Source of the DNA: Pomphorhynchus laevis | Lineage: Eukaryota; Acanthocephala; Palaeacanthocephala; Echinorhynchida; Pomphorhynchidae | DNA length: 64,000 nt | Direction: 5' to 3' | NCBI GenBank assembly: GCA_012934845.2 | Contig: WNNJ02001415.1 | Location: 1-64,000, forward strand | Shown: positions 1 through 12,840 of the stretch, piece after piece | Layout of the letters: each line of letters begins with the position of its first letter | How positions within the stretch are numbered: position 1 is the stretch's first letter | Notes under the pieces: generated by a model | The model's input: only the letters and a program-made list of their open reading frames with translations | Told to the model about the DNA's origin: nothing | Databases searched by the model: none | Translations under genes and position numbers: made by a program

Positions 1-300
1 TATTTATTATAATATAATATAATGTTATATATAATATAATACCTATATTATACTGTATAGGGATATATATTACCTATAAATAGTATGGAAAATATTTATT
101 TTTTTATTATTCTCGTTTTAATAATTACAAATTCAAGACAATGTTTATATATGATGGTGTAGTAGTGTATATTTGATACATGATGGTGTATACACCATTT
201 GTATTCAAGACAAATGCATATTGTAATATTACATAAAATATATAATAAATAATGATATAATTTTATATTATCAATTGATTATTCACTCATTGGATTATTT
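1..300. other. AT-rich stretch, no gene seen
   Basis: Simple AT-rich sequence with TA-rich runs in the first 60 bases. A short stretch (about 150-215) repeats the words gatggtgta and ttcaagacaa. I see no exon with splice sites. Confidence 0.5.
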
Positions 301-418
301 ATTAGTGGAGAGAATGAAGTAAATAGCATTTGTTTGTAACATTTGTTCCTAAAGATGATAGCAGTAGGCTATTGAAAATTCGATTAAATAAGTATTTTAC
401 TTCACCCTCTCCACTAAT
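301..418. mobile_element. MITE-like element with terminal inverted repeats
   Basis: About 25 bp at 301-325 (starting ATTAGTGGAGAG) is the inverted partner of 393-418 (ending CTCTCCACTAAT), with two or three mismatches. Total length is about 118 bp, with no coding capacity. Inside, at 355-382, lies a hairpin (AUAGC, five-base loop, GCUAU) between GATG and GAAAATTCG; a related sequence is found near 12.0 kb together with a similar right end. It looks like a small non-autonomous element. Its family is unknown. Confidence 0.6.
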
Positions 419-621
419 AGATAATGATATAATTTTATTTAAAAATATTTATAGCTTTATTGATTGCATAAATAATCAATGTAAAATAATAAATATAATA
501 TAAATATTTATAATATAAATTTATTAGTAAATTATTATTATTAATAAAAATATTAAATTTATTATTAATTAGTAACTAACAAAAAAATTATTTTATGTTT
601 GAATGTTCTTCACTGTTTAAG

Positions 622-3600
622 GAGTGTCAGGCAGATCTTGTAAATTGACAGATCCATTGCTTACTTTACAAATGCAAGGAAACGCCATTAATTCAGGTGA
701 ATTAATAAGAGAAAATATTAGGTTTGTTTCTTGTTCATTTATCTTGATAATTAACGACGTATTCGTTTTTGTTCTCTAGCCCAATTATTTGCATTTTACG
801 GACTTGAGTTGATTATCGATCAATCAGCCAACAAATTCGCTTGCGCTCTGAGTATTGATGAGTTAAAAGGACAATCGACTTATCATAATAGTAATGTACA
901 AGAAACAATTACAATCTCAAACAATTACATTTCAGTGCAATCCGATAATCTCGTACAAGTCAACAAATCTGATAAATTACTAATTTTGGATATTATTATG
1001 TAGGTTTTTACATATGTAAATTCATTCTAAATTATAATATTCAGGAAGGCGAGAACGTATTTTCTTAATCTAAGCACAAACCACATCAACTGCGCTCTTA
1101 GTTTTGAGCAAGCCCTCAATTTCTTTCAATACATTACCGACATTGCCGCATGTTACGGTTTGATCATTGAAATTTGTTAATGCTTGATAATTGCATTTTA
1201 TCTATTGAAGAGCATCTCATGGTTGTAATGAAGTCAACAAAATACCAAGAATCGACAGAAAAGCTATTACTTGATGTAAAAGTATGCCACCTTTTACTTA
1301 TCACATATATTTTCCTTATTTACTTGAGATTGACGCGAGTGAGCTTGATATAATTCTTAGTAATAACTCAACGGTTCGATTACTTCTTCCAGCCATCTCC
1401 GTTAAGCGATGCCGTATGTAAATTTATTGCCTGATTTTTTATTAATGTTTTTATATTTTAGTTGCGATCTCACCGATAGTCATATGCATCAATGAATTTT
1501 GTGTTTTTCGAGTCGATTTAAAGCGGGGACTATCGCGTGTGCTAGGCCCAGCTTATTGTGTTATCAACATTACTGATAATAAATTTATCGAAATATTGCT
1601 TTCAGAAATTAAAATGGTATCGTTTTTATTTACAAAATTGTTTGTTAATTGAAATTAAATAAATATAAATTATTTTAATTCATTTTGTAAGTTATTTTTA
1701 CTTTATTATCCATACATGTATGATTGTTGTTTAATTACTAGCTATCAAGTTGAAAATATTGTATTTATCCAAGAATAAATAGATAATAATGTAATGTCGA
1801 AACTAAGTATCGAAGTCTATCATGAATAACAAAAAACTCGATAACCATCGTAAATTTGAAATAACATCGAAATTGATCAAAATTTGTTTTTTTTTAACTG
1901 ATAAACACTTTTTTTCTGCTGGTCTGAGCATCCTTTTGAGAGCTAACAGAATTGATCAAGGCAATTTGATGAGCTTTCATTTAGCTCAGTAAAGTCCAAT
2001 TACTAACATTTGAGTAAATAAATAAGAGAGCAGTTCTTCCTGATGACCTCTAATCCTTATTGTGATACATTTTTTATTTATTAGTCAATTCATAAAAATT
2101 GTCTTTTATTTTAAATTTAAATTTCAACTTAATATAAATTATATAAAATCTTACAAAACATTTAGTTATAATTTATATATAATTAACTATAATTACTTAT
2201 AGTTTAATTATTTAAATTTTATGTAGCATTATAAATTAATTGAAATAACTAACTCAGTTATCTGATCTGATTGATTAATTATTAATTAATAATTAAGTAA
2301 TTAATTATAATTAATTATTTGTTATTAATTAATTATTAATTAATTGCCTGAATGATCGGTTGCATTATGAAAATTTACAAATAAAGTTGAGATTTGTTTT
2401 TGAATTCTTTTGGAAAAAGTTAATTAAATTTACCCTGAAGATAATCCTACGTTATATTTATATTTAAACAATCATATTTAAATATAATTTTCTTGAAATT
2501 AAATTTATTTTGAAGGTAATCAATAGCTCAATATGAATTAAATAAATTCGATTGTCATCTAAGGCAGCGAGTTCAAAAATAAGAAATACTTTTGTACGTT
2601 TTTTAGTTTATAGTAATCAACTTATTGTACTATTTTTCAAGTCTAAATAGCGAATCCAACGAAAAATATTGATTTAATATTATAAAATCAATATTATTGA
2701 TTTAATAGTAATAAATATTATCAGCCAATAAGATATAATCAACTTATCGCATCTAATAAGTGCAGGTAAAAAATATTTTCACTGTTTATAAATCCTTAAT
2801 ATCTTTTACCGTAAGTTCAGTATTTATTTTGAATTCGTAGTATTGCATTATAAATTAATAGCATTTTAAAATTGTCAATGATTGACTGATAGAATCTACT
2901 CAGTTTGTTCTATAGTCAAAATGTGCGATGATATCACTTAAGTTATCGATGACGTCATGAAAAAGTCGAATAATATATTAATAAAGGCAGCAATTTATAG
3001 CCAATAATCATGTAAATTTAAATATATTTTGAAATATAATGAAAAATGATGATAAGCAATAAATAATAATTACTAAAGTATTTATTAATTATTAATAAAT
3101 AATTATTTTTTAATTATTTATTAATTGTTAATTATTCAAGTTTTTTGTAAAGAACTATTTGACTGCTGTCTCAAATATTATTAAAACTAATAATTTCTAA
3201 TGTTTTAAGGATATTGACACGAAATATTTGTCAACTATTAAGCTGAACAAACAGCTTAGCAATTTAAAGCGAAATACTTGTACAAATAACAAATCACAGT
3301 TTGTCATTCGGACATTTTCGTGTCCAGCAGTACATGTGATGAATGGACTAGGTATATATTTATCATAATGTAAAGATTAACGTTGATTTTATCAATTAGA
3401 TGAGCTTATTATAGCTGACAACATCGACTTTAATATTAATTACTTAAAAATTACCAAAATTCAAAGGTATGTAATAAATCAATAGTAACGAGTGTTTTAA
3501 TGATTGAATTATATAAAGAAACGTTTTTATGAGGAAAATAAAACAAATTTCACTTCTATAGCTACTGCCAAAGATTTTCGGATTCTTTTATTCATTTATT

Positions 3601-6600
3601 TTTTACTACCTAAATTTTTTGACATGATCCGTCAAAGCACGTTTGATATTATCACATTTATGAAATATATAAAGTATATATTATACAAAGTTGGATTTAT
3701 AAATTTTATTTTGTATTATAAATAATAAAATAAAATTATATATATGAAGCTGCCGGTCAGAATCAGTCATGGATACGATCATATATTGAAATTTTCCAAA
3801 AGAAACTGACAAACTAAAAATATCATTGACAACGTTATCTATTAAAGATTGTTCCGTCAGATCACTTTAAAGAATGTAAGAAAGAAACTGACAAGACAAA
3901 ATTATTATTGACAACGTTGATTGTTCCGTTAGCTCAACATAAAGAATGTAGCAATCAATATATACTTCTTCGTTAATATTCATTGTTGTAGCTGGATTTA
4001 TAAAAACCATTTGAACGTGAAGTCACAGTAAATGTGACCGTTATAATATTTTTTTCGGAATAAATTAGTATATTTATTCGAATAATAACGATAAACACAT
4101 TATTGTCAACTATATCGCTATATTATTCATGATAGTGTTACGTATAATTGTATACATCCCTCTAAATTGACATGCGGAATAATGATCAATATTAAATGCT
4201 TCACATGATGCTTCATTTGATCTAGAGCCATATCTTAGTCAAACCTTTACTTTCTTAGATCGTGTAGAACTCGTATAGACGCTTTGTTGAGCTTCACTAA
4301 TAGCATTTATCCGTCATTAAACATGCATCCGCCATGAATCTTTTTGATTACATAGTACGAAAATGTAGTATCGTAAAATTTTAAGAGAACGAACGAGTTT
4401 TCTAAAATGAGTTCGTTACCCTAGGCACTCTTTAAGATGATATTAAGACCGTTGTTTAATATATTTAGTGGATTTGTGATTATTTGAAATATTTAATCTA
4501 ATTCGTATTTTGTATTTAATTAATTGTAACTTGGAGTTTTGCCAAATTAAATTTTGTTTTTGCTGAATTCCTAATTTGTAAAACGTTCAATTTAAAACGA
4601 TAAAGAAAATTTATTTATCCTTTAGCAATGCATTTCAATTCGAGATTACAAATGTGATTACCGAATTCCAACAAGACAAGTGGATAATTCGAACAGATCA
4701 CTGTATATTCCGTGACTTGAGTGTTCCTAGAAACTCGATTATTCTGACCGATATTTATGCAGAACCTAAGTGTACATTTACCTTGGAAATTGTACAGGAT
4801 AAATTTACTGTTATGGTGCATGGACAGTATTCATCTGCAAATAACGACTTAACTACTACTTTCGATATTGCTGGTTTGAATTGTTTCGTTAATAAACATA
4901 TACGGCTAACAGTTAACGCATACGCAATTGCGTTTATGCCGGATATATATAGCATGAATGACTATCAGTCTAAAAATTTGGTACATACAATATTTCTAGT
5001 AAGCGTGTAATTTGTGATTTATTTAGCCTTTTGAACTTGCACCAATGTTGGTGTCATCAAATCGAATGTCCATTTCCGTAAGTATCAAGCTGCTTAACGA
5101 CATATTTTCGACTTGTTATTTCAATGGCTTTAAAGTGTGTTCAAAAAGGCCAATCGACATTTTTACATTGAATGTATCATGCCTATGTGTTTATTACACC
5201 GCCATAGAAAATACAACGATTGGCTTGCTAGCTAATATTGATCAGTTGATGGTTTTCGACTTTGAGAACAGACACTTTTGTGATTTGTTAGATGACAATC
5301 CGATTTACTTGGACGCTCGATACAATGGATACATTGACATAAGGATGAATAACAATGTAGGTTTAAAGTTTCAAGACAAAATTGTCAGTACTATTTTGAA
5401 GTTCCTTTTATCTGACATGCCCTTAGATCACATTTCCTCTGTTACTTACAATTTATGTGAAAGGTCTGTAATTTGTGGTTTGGAGCCCCGAACTTGCGTT
5501 TCTCAATTAAAAGCATCTGAACTCAATCACGATAATCTAATCACAGATGGTGAAACAGTGCTACTTTATCCGCTAGGAACCAAATTTCTGCTGAAAAACA
5601 TTTTATTTAAGGAGATAATTCTAAAATTATTTGATACTCAATCAAGATTATTTGAAAATCGCATTTGCTTGCCTGGTGCATTAGTGTGCCTTCCAGCAAT
5701 TACCCATAAGATATCAGTAGATAATGTAATGATATGTGTTGATAATGATTTTGAGTTTCTATCAACTAAATACTTTGCACTGAAGCTAATTAAAACTGAA
5801 TATTTTCAACGGATACTTTTGGTGCAGCCCTGTGCTTTCATAATGTCAACGTATACAACACCTATGTATATACAACAAGACGACAATGATATCGTACTTT
5901 TACATCATAATAAATTGCAAATGATGTTTTGTGAGAAACGTCTGTCAGTACCTTCTAATACATATGGCATAGCCCGTCAAATTTTGTATGAATCGCCATC
6001 ATGTACGCAAGTAGTCTCTTCGAATATCTCACTTAAAAACCTTGTCACACTTTGTAATATAGACAATTTACCAGAACATGACTACACTGTGCCAATCCAA
6101 ATAAATACATTTACCTGTAACGGAATCGAAATACCGTTAATCTATGTGCATCCAAGATTGACCATTCGCAATTTAAGCGCGAACAAAATTGTACTATACA
6201 AATCGGATTCTAAATTCATTGTAAATAGATCTGGATTTTGCGATGTTCATTGGAATGAAGGCATTAGCAGCTTATCGATAGATGATTGCAAGTTAATAGT
6301 GCCAGAATACAAGTGTTTTTATAGACTAAGTAATCAATGCCTTTGCATTCGAATTTCTCAACAGCAACCGTTGATCCTTATTTGTTCCAGAATAACAATC
6401 ATGAACGATGGTCTTCAGTTGTTGCCTATTTTAGTTTCACTTAACGACTCGATTTATAAATTAAAGCCAGATGATTTCACAACAGTGAATGACAACTGCG
6501 GAAAATGTCTGATTAGAATTGAAGATATAATCGAATTAAACCTTTACCTGGACAAATATTTACAGTATAGTGAATTGACAAACGAATTCAATTTGGCAGT

Positions 6601-7807
6601 CATTGGCCAAAATTCAATTACGTTTAAATTAAACAGTCTTCTGTTGAGTTTAAATAAGTTTTTAAAATTGCCAAGCGACTGCGATATCCAGACGCGCTTG
6701 ATCAATTCTTTAAATTGCGATCTAATCTTGAAATTTAACTTGGCAACAAAAACTGAATCGACTCTAGTGGTCACATTGCATCCGTGTGACCAAATGCTTA
6801 TAAGTAAAGACATATATTTTCAAATAGCACTCAAAGTTGGGGATACTCTGCAATGGTCTGATGAACTTATCAATCTTATTTCAACAACCAGCGCTCGTAC
6901 TCTTCATGTATCAGCTGTTGATAATATTTGTATTAAACCGGATTTTTTACTCGGAAATTGGATAATTTATTGTAAAGTTCTTGACCAGAAACGTCAGTTT
7001 TGTTTAATCGATATATCGAAATTGACAATTCAATGTGATGATCATCTAAAATTAAAGTTACGTGTATCCAACATTAAGCTACAAATGCAATCATTTAAGG
7101 AAATTCAAATTAATTTTAATGGCCCATATTTTCTGCAGATATCTCACATTCTTGAAATTTTTGGACCGTCGCTTATGCTGACTTACATACCACATACCAT
7201 AACAGTCGATATGCAGAACAGTGAAAGTACAACATTTAAAATCAAAGCAAGTGTTAACACATCGTCGACTAGTATTAACAAATCAAAACTCGTTCCCGAC
7301 GTTCGAATTCTTCCGTGTTCAATAATGTTGAGTTTTTCGTGTCCAAATGCACCTGCGTTAAATATTGATTCAGCTCGTGTAAATATACCTGACATATCGC
7401 TGAATTCTGAGTTTACAATACGACAGCTTATATTAAAACCAGATGTGATCTTAATGTTAAGTAAATTGCTCGGATCTGTAAACGGACTCGGAAACATTAG
7501 CGGGGCTATGACAAATCTGAAGAACGAAAATCATTATATAACAACAAACGTTATTCTATCTATTTTACATATTGCGAAAACATTATCACATTCGGCGTCA
7601 ACCGTTTTGAATCCAGATGGAGATGATATTCTGTTGTCAACAATCAAAGCAATAGGCGGTCTAATAAGGGAACCACGTGAGCACTTTAATGATTCACAGC
7701 CTTTTAGTGGTTTGCTTGTTGGATCGAGTAAAGCAATTGCAAACTTATTTTTGATTCCATTCGGAAGCCTATTGACTTCAATTGAGGATTTCAAAATATC
7801 AAAATGA
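622..7807 (+). CDS. VPS13-family lipid-transfer protein, 3' part of gene (multi-exon)
   Basis: VPS13 proteins are long bridge-like lipid transporters at membrane contact sites. Exons I can join in phase are 622-696, 780-999, 1045-1157, 1211-1281, 1329-1413 and 1462-1616, then 3270-3352, 3400-3466, 4626-4998 and 5027-7807. The phases at 1616 and 3270 do not match, so at least one exon in the 1617-3269 intron is unseen. The last exon encodes about 927 residues. A VAB-like stretch (IYVHPRLTIRNLSANKIV, followed by a CDVHW box) begins near its residue 370. The C-terminal region has LGSVNGLGN and then an EP motif followed by a G-L-x2-G segment, matching the LGSxDxxGNPxGL...EP pattern of VPS13 C-termini. 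There is no PH domain after it. Sequence divergence is high and the paralogue cannot be assigned. The first exon needs a preceding phase-1 exon, so the gene starts outside the window or in an unrecognised exon. Introns are 83, 45, 53, 47, 48, 47, 1159 and 28 nt. Confidence 0.7.
2026..2153 (+). repeat. PLE terminal-repeat remnant in a VPS13 intron
   Basis: The words GCAGTTCTTCCTGATGACC, then ATTTATTAGTCAATTCATAA, match the conserved end of the Penelope-like elements in this window (compare 28,460-28,560, same orientation). Only the end is present, with no coding part. It is diverged from the young copies, so it is an older insertion inside the intron between 1616 and 3270. Confidence 0.6.
3798..3952. 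repeat. Tandem direct repeat, about 80 bp twice
   Basis: Two adjacent units share AAAGAAACTGACAA, TTGACAACGTT, GATTGTTCCGT and AAAGAATGTA in the same order. They lie inside the 1159-nt VPS13 intron. No element family is recognised. Confidence 0.6.
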
Positions 7808-8156
7808 TATTCGTATTGGTTGTTTTAACCGAAAAGACCGATTTGCTTTTTTTATTAGATTTTTTTTGAATTATAATAATCCAACTTTGATTTTTATATC
7901 GCTCAATCATAGTTTTTATCATTCAAAAATTACTTCTATCGTTTACAAATTGATAATTTGCACGACATTTTAGGTGTATTCATTTGATACCACGAATTTT
8001 ATTTTTAGTATTAAGAAAGTGATGACGTAAAGTTCAGTCGAAAATTATTTTGTTGACATAACCATTGATGAAGACATCAATGTATGGACAGATTAATGAA
8101 GTATTTAATAAATGAAAGCTTCTAATGCATTGTACGACTTGTATACACATCCAAAT
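7808..8156. other. AT-rich intergenic stretch
   Basis: Downstream of the VPS13 stop codon. AT-rich, with no exon that has both splice signals and an open frame. Polyadenylation-like words occur but none stands out. Confidence 0.4.
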
Positions 8157-8206
8157 GGTATTCCAATAGGAGGGAATAGTAGCCGAATTATAGCTGACCT
8201 TTTTAA
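8157..8206 (+). mobile_element. Short PLE reverse-transcriptase remnant
   Basis: Translates to GIPIGGNSS then IIADLF, the motif-B region of the local PLE reverse transcriptase (GVPMGGNSSPIIADLF in the copy at 23.5 kb). It stops where the GC-richer LINE sequence begins, which suggests the LINE inserted into an older PLE fragment. Confidence 0.55.
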
Positions 8207-8214
8207 GAAAGAAG

Positions 8215-10740
8215 CCTTAAATAAGAAAGGTTTCTTTTACGTTGGAGCCTTTTAAGAAGCAACTGCAATTAAACGGATACGGTCTTTTGTGGTTTCGGTC
8301 AACAGGTTGCTGTAGCGCAGTTCGTATAAATCGTCCGTCAATCGCTTTTGAATAACTGGTTCCGGCGGGACGGTAAGGCAAAGATTTGCGCTTCAGAGCT
8401 GATAGCGTCGATAAAATCAGTATCTTATGAGCCAGCCTCGTTGATGGTTGTGTTTCGGAGTAGCAAATCAATCAGTCTTCGGCTTCGAGGATCGACGACG
8501 CGAATGCTGAAATTGCAGTTTCAGTGGTTAATCGAAGTCCTAGACCGTCTAGTCTTACCGGGAGCGTCGTCTGTTTTTATTCTTTATCTGATAAGGGAAT
8601 ATTCATAAAATTAGCCTCTGACTGAAATTAGCCTCTTAAGTTCTCCGTTGAAGAGCGACAATGCCCCATTTCGGAAACACGGGGAGCTTTTAAGTGAGAA
8701 GGCTATCATGAGAACAATGCGTCCTGTTTGTTGAGTTCTGTCAGTATGATTCTTACTTGAATTAGTTCGCTAACGGTTTTATTAAATGCCATGTCGATTT
8801 GTATATCGCGGCTAATCGGGGCACCCAGCAGAGAAGCGTCTGACGGTGGAATCGATTTGCAGCTAGAAAGAAGGTGATATATTTTTTTGCCAAACTTCTT
8901 CGCTCTCAGTTACGACCTCGCACTTATCCGTGCTGAGCTCTAGTCCAATTTCAGTGCTTAGCCTATGAACTTCAAGGATACTTGAAACTAGAGACGAAAT
9001 AGATCCACCCTGTACGCAGTCGTATAAATATCATATGTTCAGATTGGCGCTTAGGCTTTGTGCAAAGTCGTTAACTGAAGGGCAGAACATAAGTGTGCTG
9101 AGTGGGTCTCTTGATTGAACGTCTTCTTGGGACTCAACTATGCTGTCGCCAAAAATAAACGGCTCGGATAATCCTAGCAAATGTGAACGTAAGGTAGGAT
9201 ATCTGGGATATCTCTAGAACCACAGTTCAGAAACACGTCACGCTTGATGTAGTGTTAAACGCATTGCGGAAATCAAGTTTTACGAGCGTTTGCGGACTCC
9301 TAACTGTGCCGCGTAGAAACGATCATACCGCGTGGATTACTGCCTCGTTTCCTCGCGACGCACGAAACGGAGCTGGACTGGGAAAAGCCTGCTAATCATC
9401 ACATCTGTGGCGTGCCTGCTTGCGATTTTTGAGGCTACTCACCTTATTGGAAAGCTTACTGCAATCGGGCGAACTAATCCATCTTTCTTGCAAGAGGGTA
9501 GTAGTTTGTCCTCACATACGATTAAAGAGATTGAAGTCGGTATATTGCCTTATAACATAATGTTTATCAGGCTAACAAGTGACGCGATTAGTCTGATTGC
9601 AGGAGATTCGATCTGGTATGTCAACAAGTCTCTCAGATGAGCAGGACTTAGATGGTTGGTTCCGCCTGCCGATGACTGTGGAGAAGAGTGTAGTGCCCGG
9701 AGAATCTACTAGGCGGTAACAACTGGACTGATGGCGTCGACGGAAAATTTTATAGAAGGTTGGGTACTGGTAGTTCGCCTGTCGGGGTATTTTGCCTGTA
9801 ATGCAGTTAAAGTTGAGTCATCAGTCAGCATCAAGGCTGCGTCACGGCATAACGTACTGGCGGCTCCTCGAATATCCCCATACTCGCCTTTTTCTGAGTT
9901 TTTGTGTCTCAGATGTTGTTCGCTTTCTTTTCGCCTCGAGCGGTGGCGAATTGGTCGTCTTGATGGATGTTTATAGAGGCCTTGTAGTTGTTACTGATCA
10001 TCTTGATCTGTGTAATAAGTGAGCAAACATCATCCAAATGGGTATCCTTCTGGGGGATAAGAAGATCAACTTCTGGAAGCATATCATGTTCCACCATGCA
10101 GTTTCGTCGAAAAGATTAGATACAAAAGCGTCAACAAGATCTGTCACACTTAAAGCGGCCCATGTTCTAGCTATACGTGGGATCCGGTGAATTATTCATG
10201 CGTTCTTGGCAAGCAAGACTTACGTTCTAGCAGTTTGTGTTCTCGTAACGAAAATTCTCAGATATCAACACAGTGCAAAAAGAGTGCTCGGTGATTTCGC
10301 CGCTAGTAAAATCAGGCTCACGGATAGATCCAGACGAGTTAGTGTTTTTTTTTTGATATTTGGCAGGCGGATGTCCAGAACCGCAACGGATTTTCTTTGG
10401 ACCGTGCTTTTGTATTACTCCGGAAGCGTTAGTGGCGAAGGGCCTTTGACAAACTGAGTCCTGTACTTGCCCTTTGCTTAATGTGTGCGTATTCAAATCG
10501 ATTCTATTGTTGACTGGACTATTCGTTTCTGTTAAGTCTTATAAATGGGAGAATTGGTGCCTATTTAAACGACACGGCGGTTCGATAGCAGATTGATTTT
10601 CAGCGTCAGTGCGATCGTTTAATGAAGTTTCGGTGCAGTCGTTTAGTCTGATATTTAATCCGCATTGAGTAGTGATATTTAGAGAACACATGTCAATCGC
10701 TGGTTCTCTCTCGGGAGTCTAAATCAGTTGAACAATTAGA
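8215..10740 (-). mobile_element. Old LINE (non-LTR retrotransposon), family B, degraded
   Basis: This 2.5-kb block is clearly GC-richer than its surroundings. On the minus strand near 9,430-9,500 it reads CKKDGLVRPIAVSFPI, then KIASRHATD, the KDGGxRPIAVG...ASK motif of a LINE reverse transcriptase. Further 3' come LDFRNAFNT-like and RDPLS-like pieces in other frames, and near 8,280 a tail resembling the KxRIRLIAVAS region. The 5' part (10,227-10,496) encodes a basic, Pro/Ser-rich stretch, probably N-terminal to the reverse transcriptase. Many stops and frame changes interrupt it, so it is an old dead copy. The same family occurs at 57.7 kb. Confidence 0.7.
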
Positions 10741-11276
10741 ACTTTTATCTTCGAAATGTGTAATTATAGATAATCAAGTAAAATTCCGAGTTAAATGCTT
10801 TTACGTAACAGATCAATTTGTTTCTATTTTGCTATAAATTAAGTTTATTGAGGTTGATGGGCATTATAGACACGAGAAGATTTATTGTTGAAAAGAAGTG
10901 TGAAAGTTTTCGACAATAGCCTCCTCACCAGGCAAAGACGTTCTTGCTTGATCTGAACTCTATCAAGAATTGACACAAATCTTGATTATAATTAGAGTAA
11001 TTACATGCATTCTCAAGAAATTAGTCCTAAATCGTTGATTTAGTCCTAAAACGTTGATTATAGAAACTGGAAATTGAATGAAAACATGTTATGTACACAA
11101 TTTTGCACATACTTTATATTAAAGTACTCGTGTATTTGTGAGAAATTTCAATCTATGAGACTTTAGTGTATGAAAGGAAATGCAGTTACAGCAGCTGTAA
11201 GAAATTAAGTAATTATTTTTAAGTTATTAATTTAAGCTACAAAATTCTTTGGATTCAATTGTAAAAATAAAGTATC
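10741..11276. other. AT-rich stretch between LINE and SINE
   Basis: No gene seen. Around 10,895-10,935 the minus strand reads GAGGAGGCTATTGTCGAAAAC, and the word GAGGCTATTGTCGAAAGC recurs near 33.5 kb. This looks like a remnant of a dispersed repeat with hammerhead-like wording. Confidence 0.35.
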
Positions 11277-11288
11277 TGAAAAGAATGT

Positions 11289-11579
11289 CCTCGTCTCTCG
11301 TTTACCCAATTCTTAAGCTCCTCGTCTCTCGTTTACCCAACATCGTCCGCACTGATTGGATTCTTCGGGGGGTGAAATACCCCGGGTGGTTCAATCGGAA
11401 AGCGGCGTGCTAGATTGGTTGGGGGGTTCAGATCCCCATTGATTTGTGGCCTTAATAGGAAGAAGACAAAGAAATTGTTGACCTATTTTTTCTGTTGACT
11501 GACTGTTTATTTTTTTAACGGACTTCTTGTTAAACGACACTTCCATTTATGTATTTTTATTAATAAAGTCTTATTATTA
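11289..11579 (+). mobile_element. tRNA-derived SINE with 12-bp target-site duplication
   Basis: A polymerase III type-2 promoter is visible: A box TGGTTCAATCGG at 11,387-11,398 and B box GGTTCAGATCC at 11,425-11,435, 26 bp apart. The body is about 290 bp and ends in an ATTATTAT tail. The 12-base word TGAAAAGAATGT flanks it perfectly at 11,277-11,288 and 11,580-11,591, as expected for a target-site duplication. The 5' end has a 20-bp direct duplication (CCTCGTCTCTCGTTTACCCA at 11,289 and 11,320). The perfect duplication indicates a recent insertion. No second copy is visible in the window. Confidence 0.8.
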
Positions 11580-11591
11580 TGAAAAGAATGT

Positions 11592-12840
11592 AACAATCAC
11601 ATTTTCGCTAAATGACAGTTCAATACAATTGTTTGATGCCATATAAACTAAATCTATTGCTAAATAATCGATATAACCAACATAATCAAAACATAAGAGC
11701 TCAAGCTCTTTCCGCTATAATGACAGTTTCTAGTTGTAATTTGACATAGCCTTGTAATATATAATTTTTAAATATAAAGCATTTAATCAATCCTACAATG
11801 TATCTTGTTTTGACTATCTTCTGTTGTTATTGTTTTTAATATTGTGCTTTTTTTATTGTGGTGTTGTTTTTTGTCCATTTTGTTTTTTAATGTAAATTTC
11901 AATTTGATGTTTCGATTAAAAAAAGGGAGCACAGCTAATCGTTTGAACTTCTGCGATATGGTAGTCTTCATATAACTGACAATATTTTAAAAATGTTTTA
12001 TTTAATTTTATCCTGATGATGGCATTTAGCTATCGAAAATTCGATTTAAAAAAATTAATTCACTCTCTCCTTTGATCAGTTAGTAATTTCTGAGTGAATA
12101 CCATATTTTTGTTAATTTTATTACTTTAACAGTAAAGTAAATAAGTTATTTTATGTTAAACTTAATTTTCAAGTTTTTCGATTATTAATTGTAAATTTTC
12201 TAGAGTAATGAAGCATTCGATGGTGTAATGTTTTTGATTATGCGTGTATCAATCGCTGCTATTATGGAAAAAATTCTCTACAAATAATTAAATGATAATC
12301 TTTAATAATTTATTTTAATTAAATATTTAAATTCATTAACTTAATTTAATAATTATTTTCTAATTTATTCGGATTTTATTGAATTATTATTTTGTTGTTC
12401 TAATTTCTACCCACAATATCGAATTAATTTTTTTTAAATCTTCTTATTTTCGTTATTCTCCAAATAAAATAGAAAATATAAAGTTTCATTAATAAAATTA
12501 TATTTCATTATATTTAAACTAAAAATTTAAATTATTAAATTAATCAAATTGCTAATCAAATTGCTTGATCTTATCTTAATTATCATATAATTTGAAAAAA
12601 TAATTGCCCGATTCACTTTATTACAATCTTTACGATCAATAACAAAGTATTCTCGTTAATTTGATTACTTTAATTAATAAAGTAAATAAGTTATTTTATG
12701 TCAAAAGTAAGATATTTCAACTATAAGCAATAATGGTTTTCTTTGAACACCAGTTTACTCTTTCATATTGATTGCTTTTGCTTGCTTTCTATAAATGGTT
12801 TTTTTCTCATGTTTGAAGTATATAATCTAATTGTAAGATT
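11592..12840. repeat. AT-rich stretch with one hairpin repeat
   Basis: Mostly featureless AT-rich sequence. At 12,010-12,075 lies CCTGATGATGGC, a five-base loop, GCTATCGAAAATTCG, then TTCACTCTCTCC, related to the element at 301-418. Near 12,120-12,165 and 12,640-12,700 a short word set (CTTTAA..AGTAAAGTAAATAAGTTATTTTATG) is duplicated about 540 bp apart. Confidence 0.45.

Noticed and set aside
8348-10457. Plus-strand frames in the GC-rich block at 8.3-10.5 kb
   Set aside because: They are antisense to recognisable reverse-transcriptase motifs of a minus-strand LINE.
11381-11452. tRNA gene
   Set aside because: A and B boxes are present but no cloverleaf forms, and target-site duplications flank a larger unit, so it is a SINE head.
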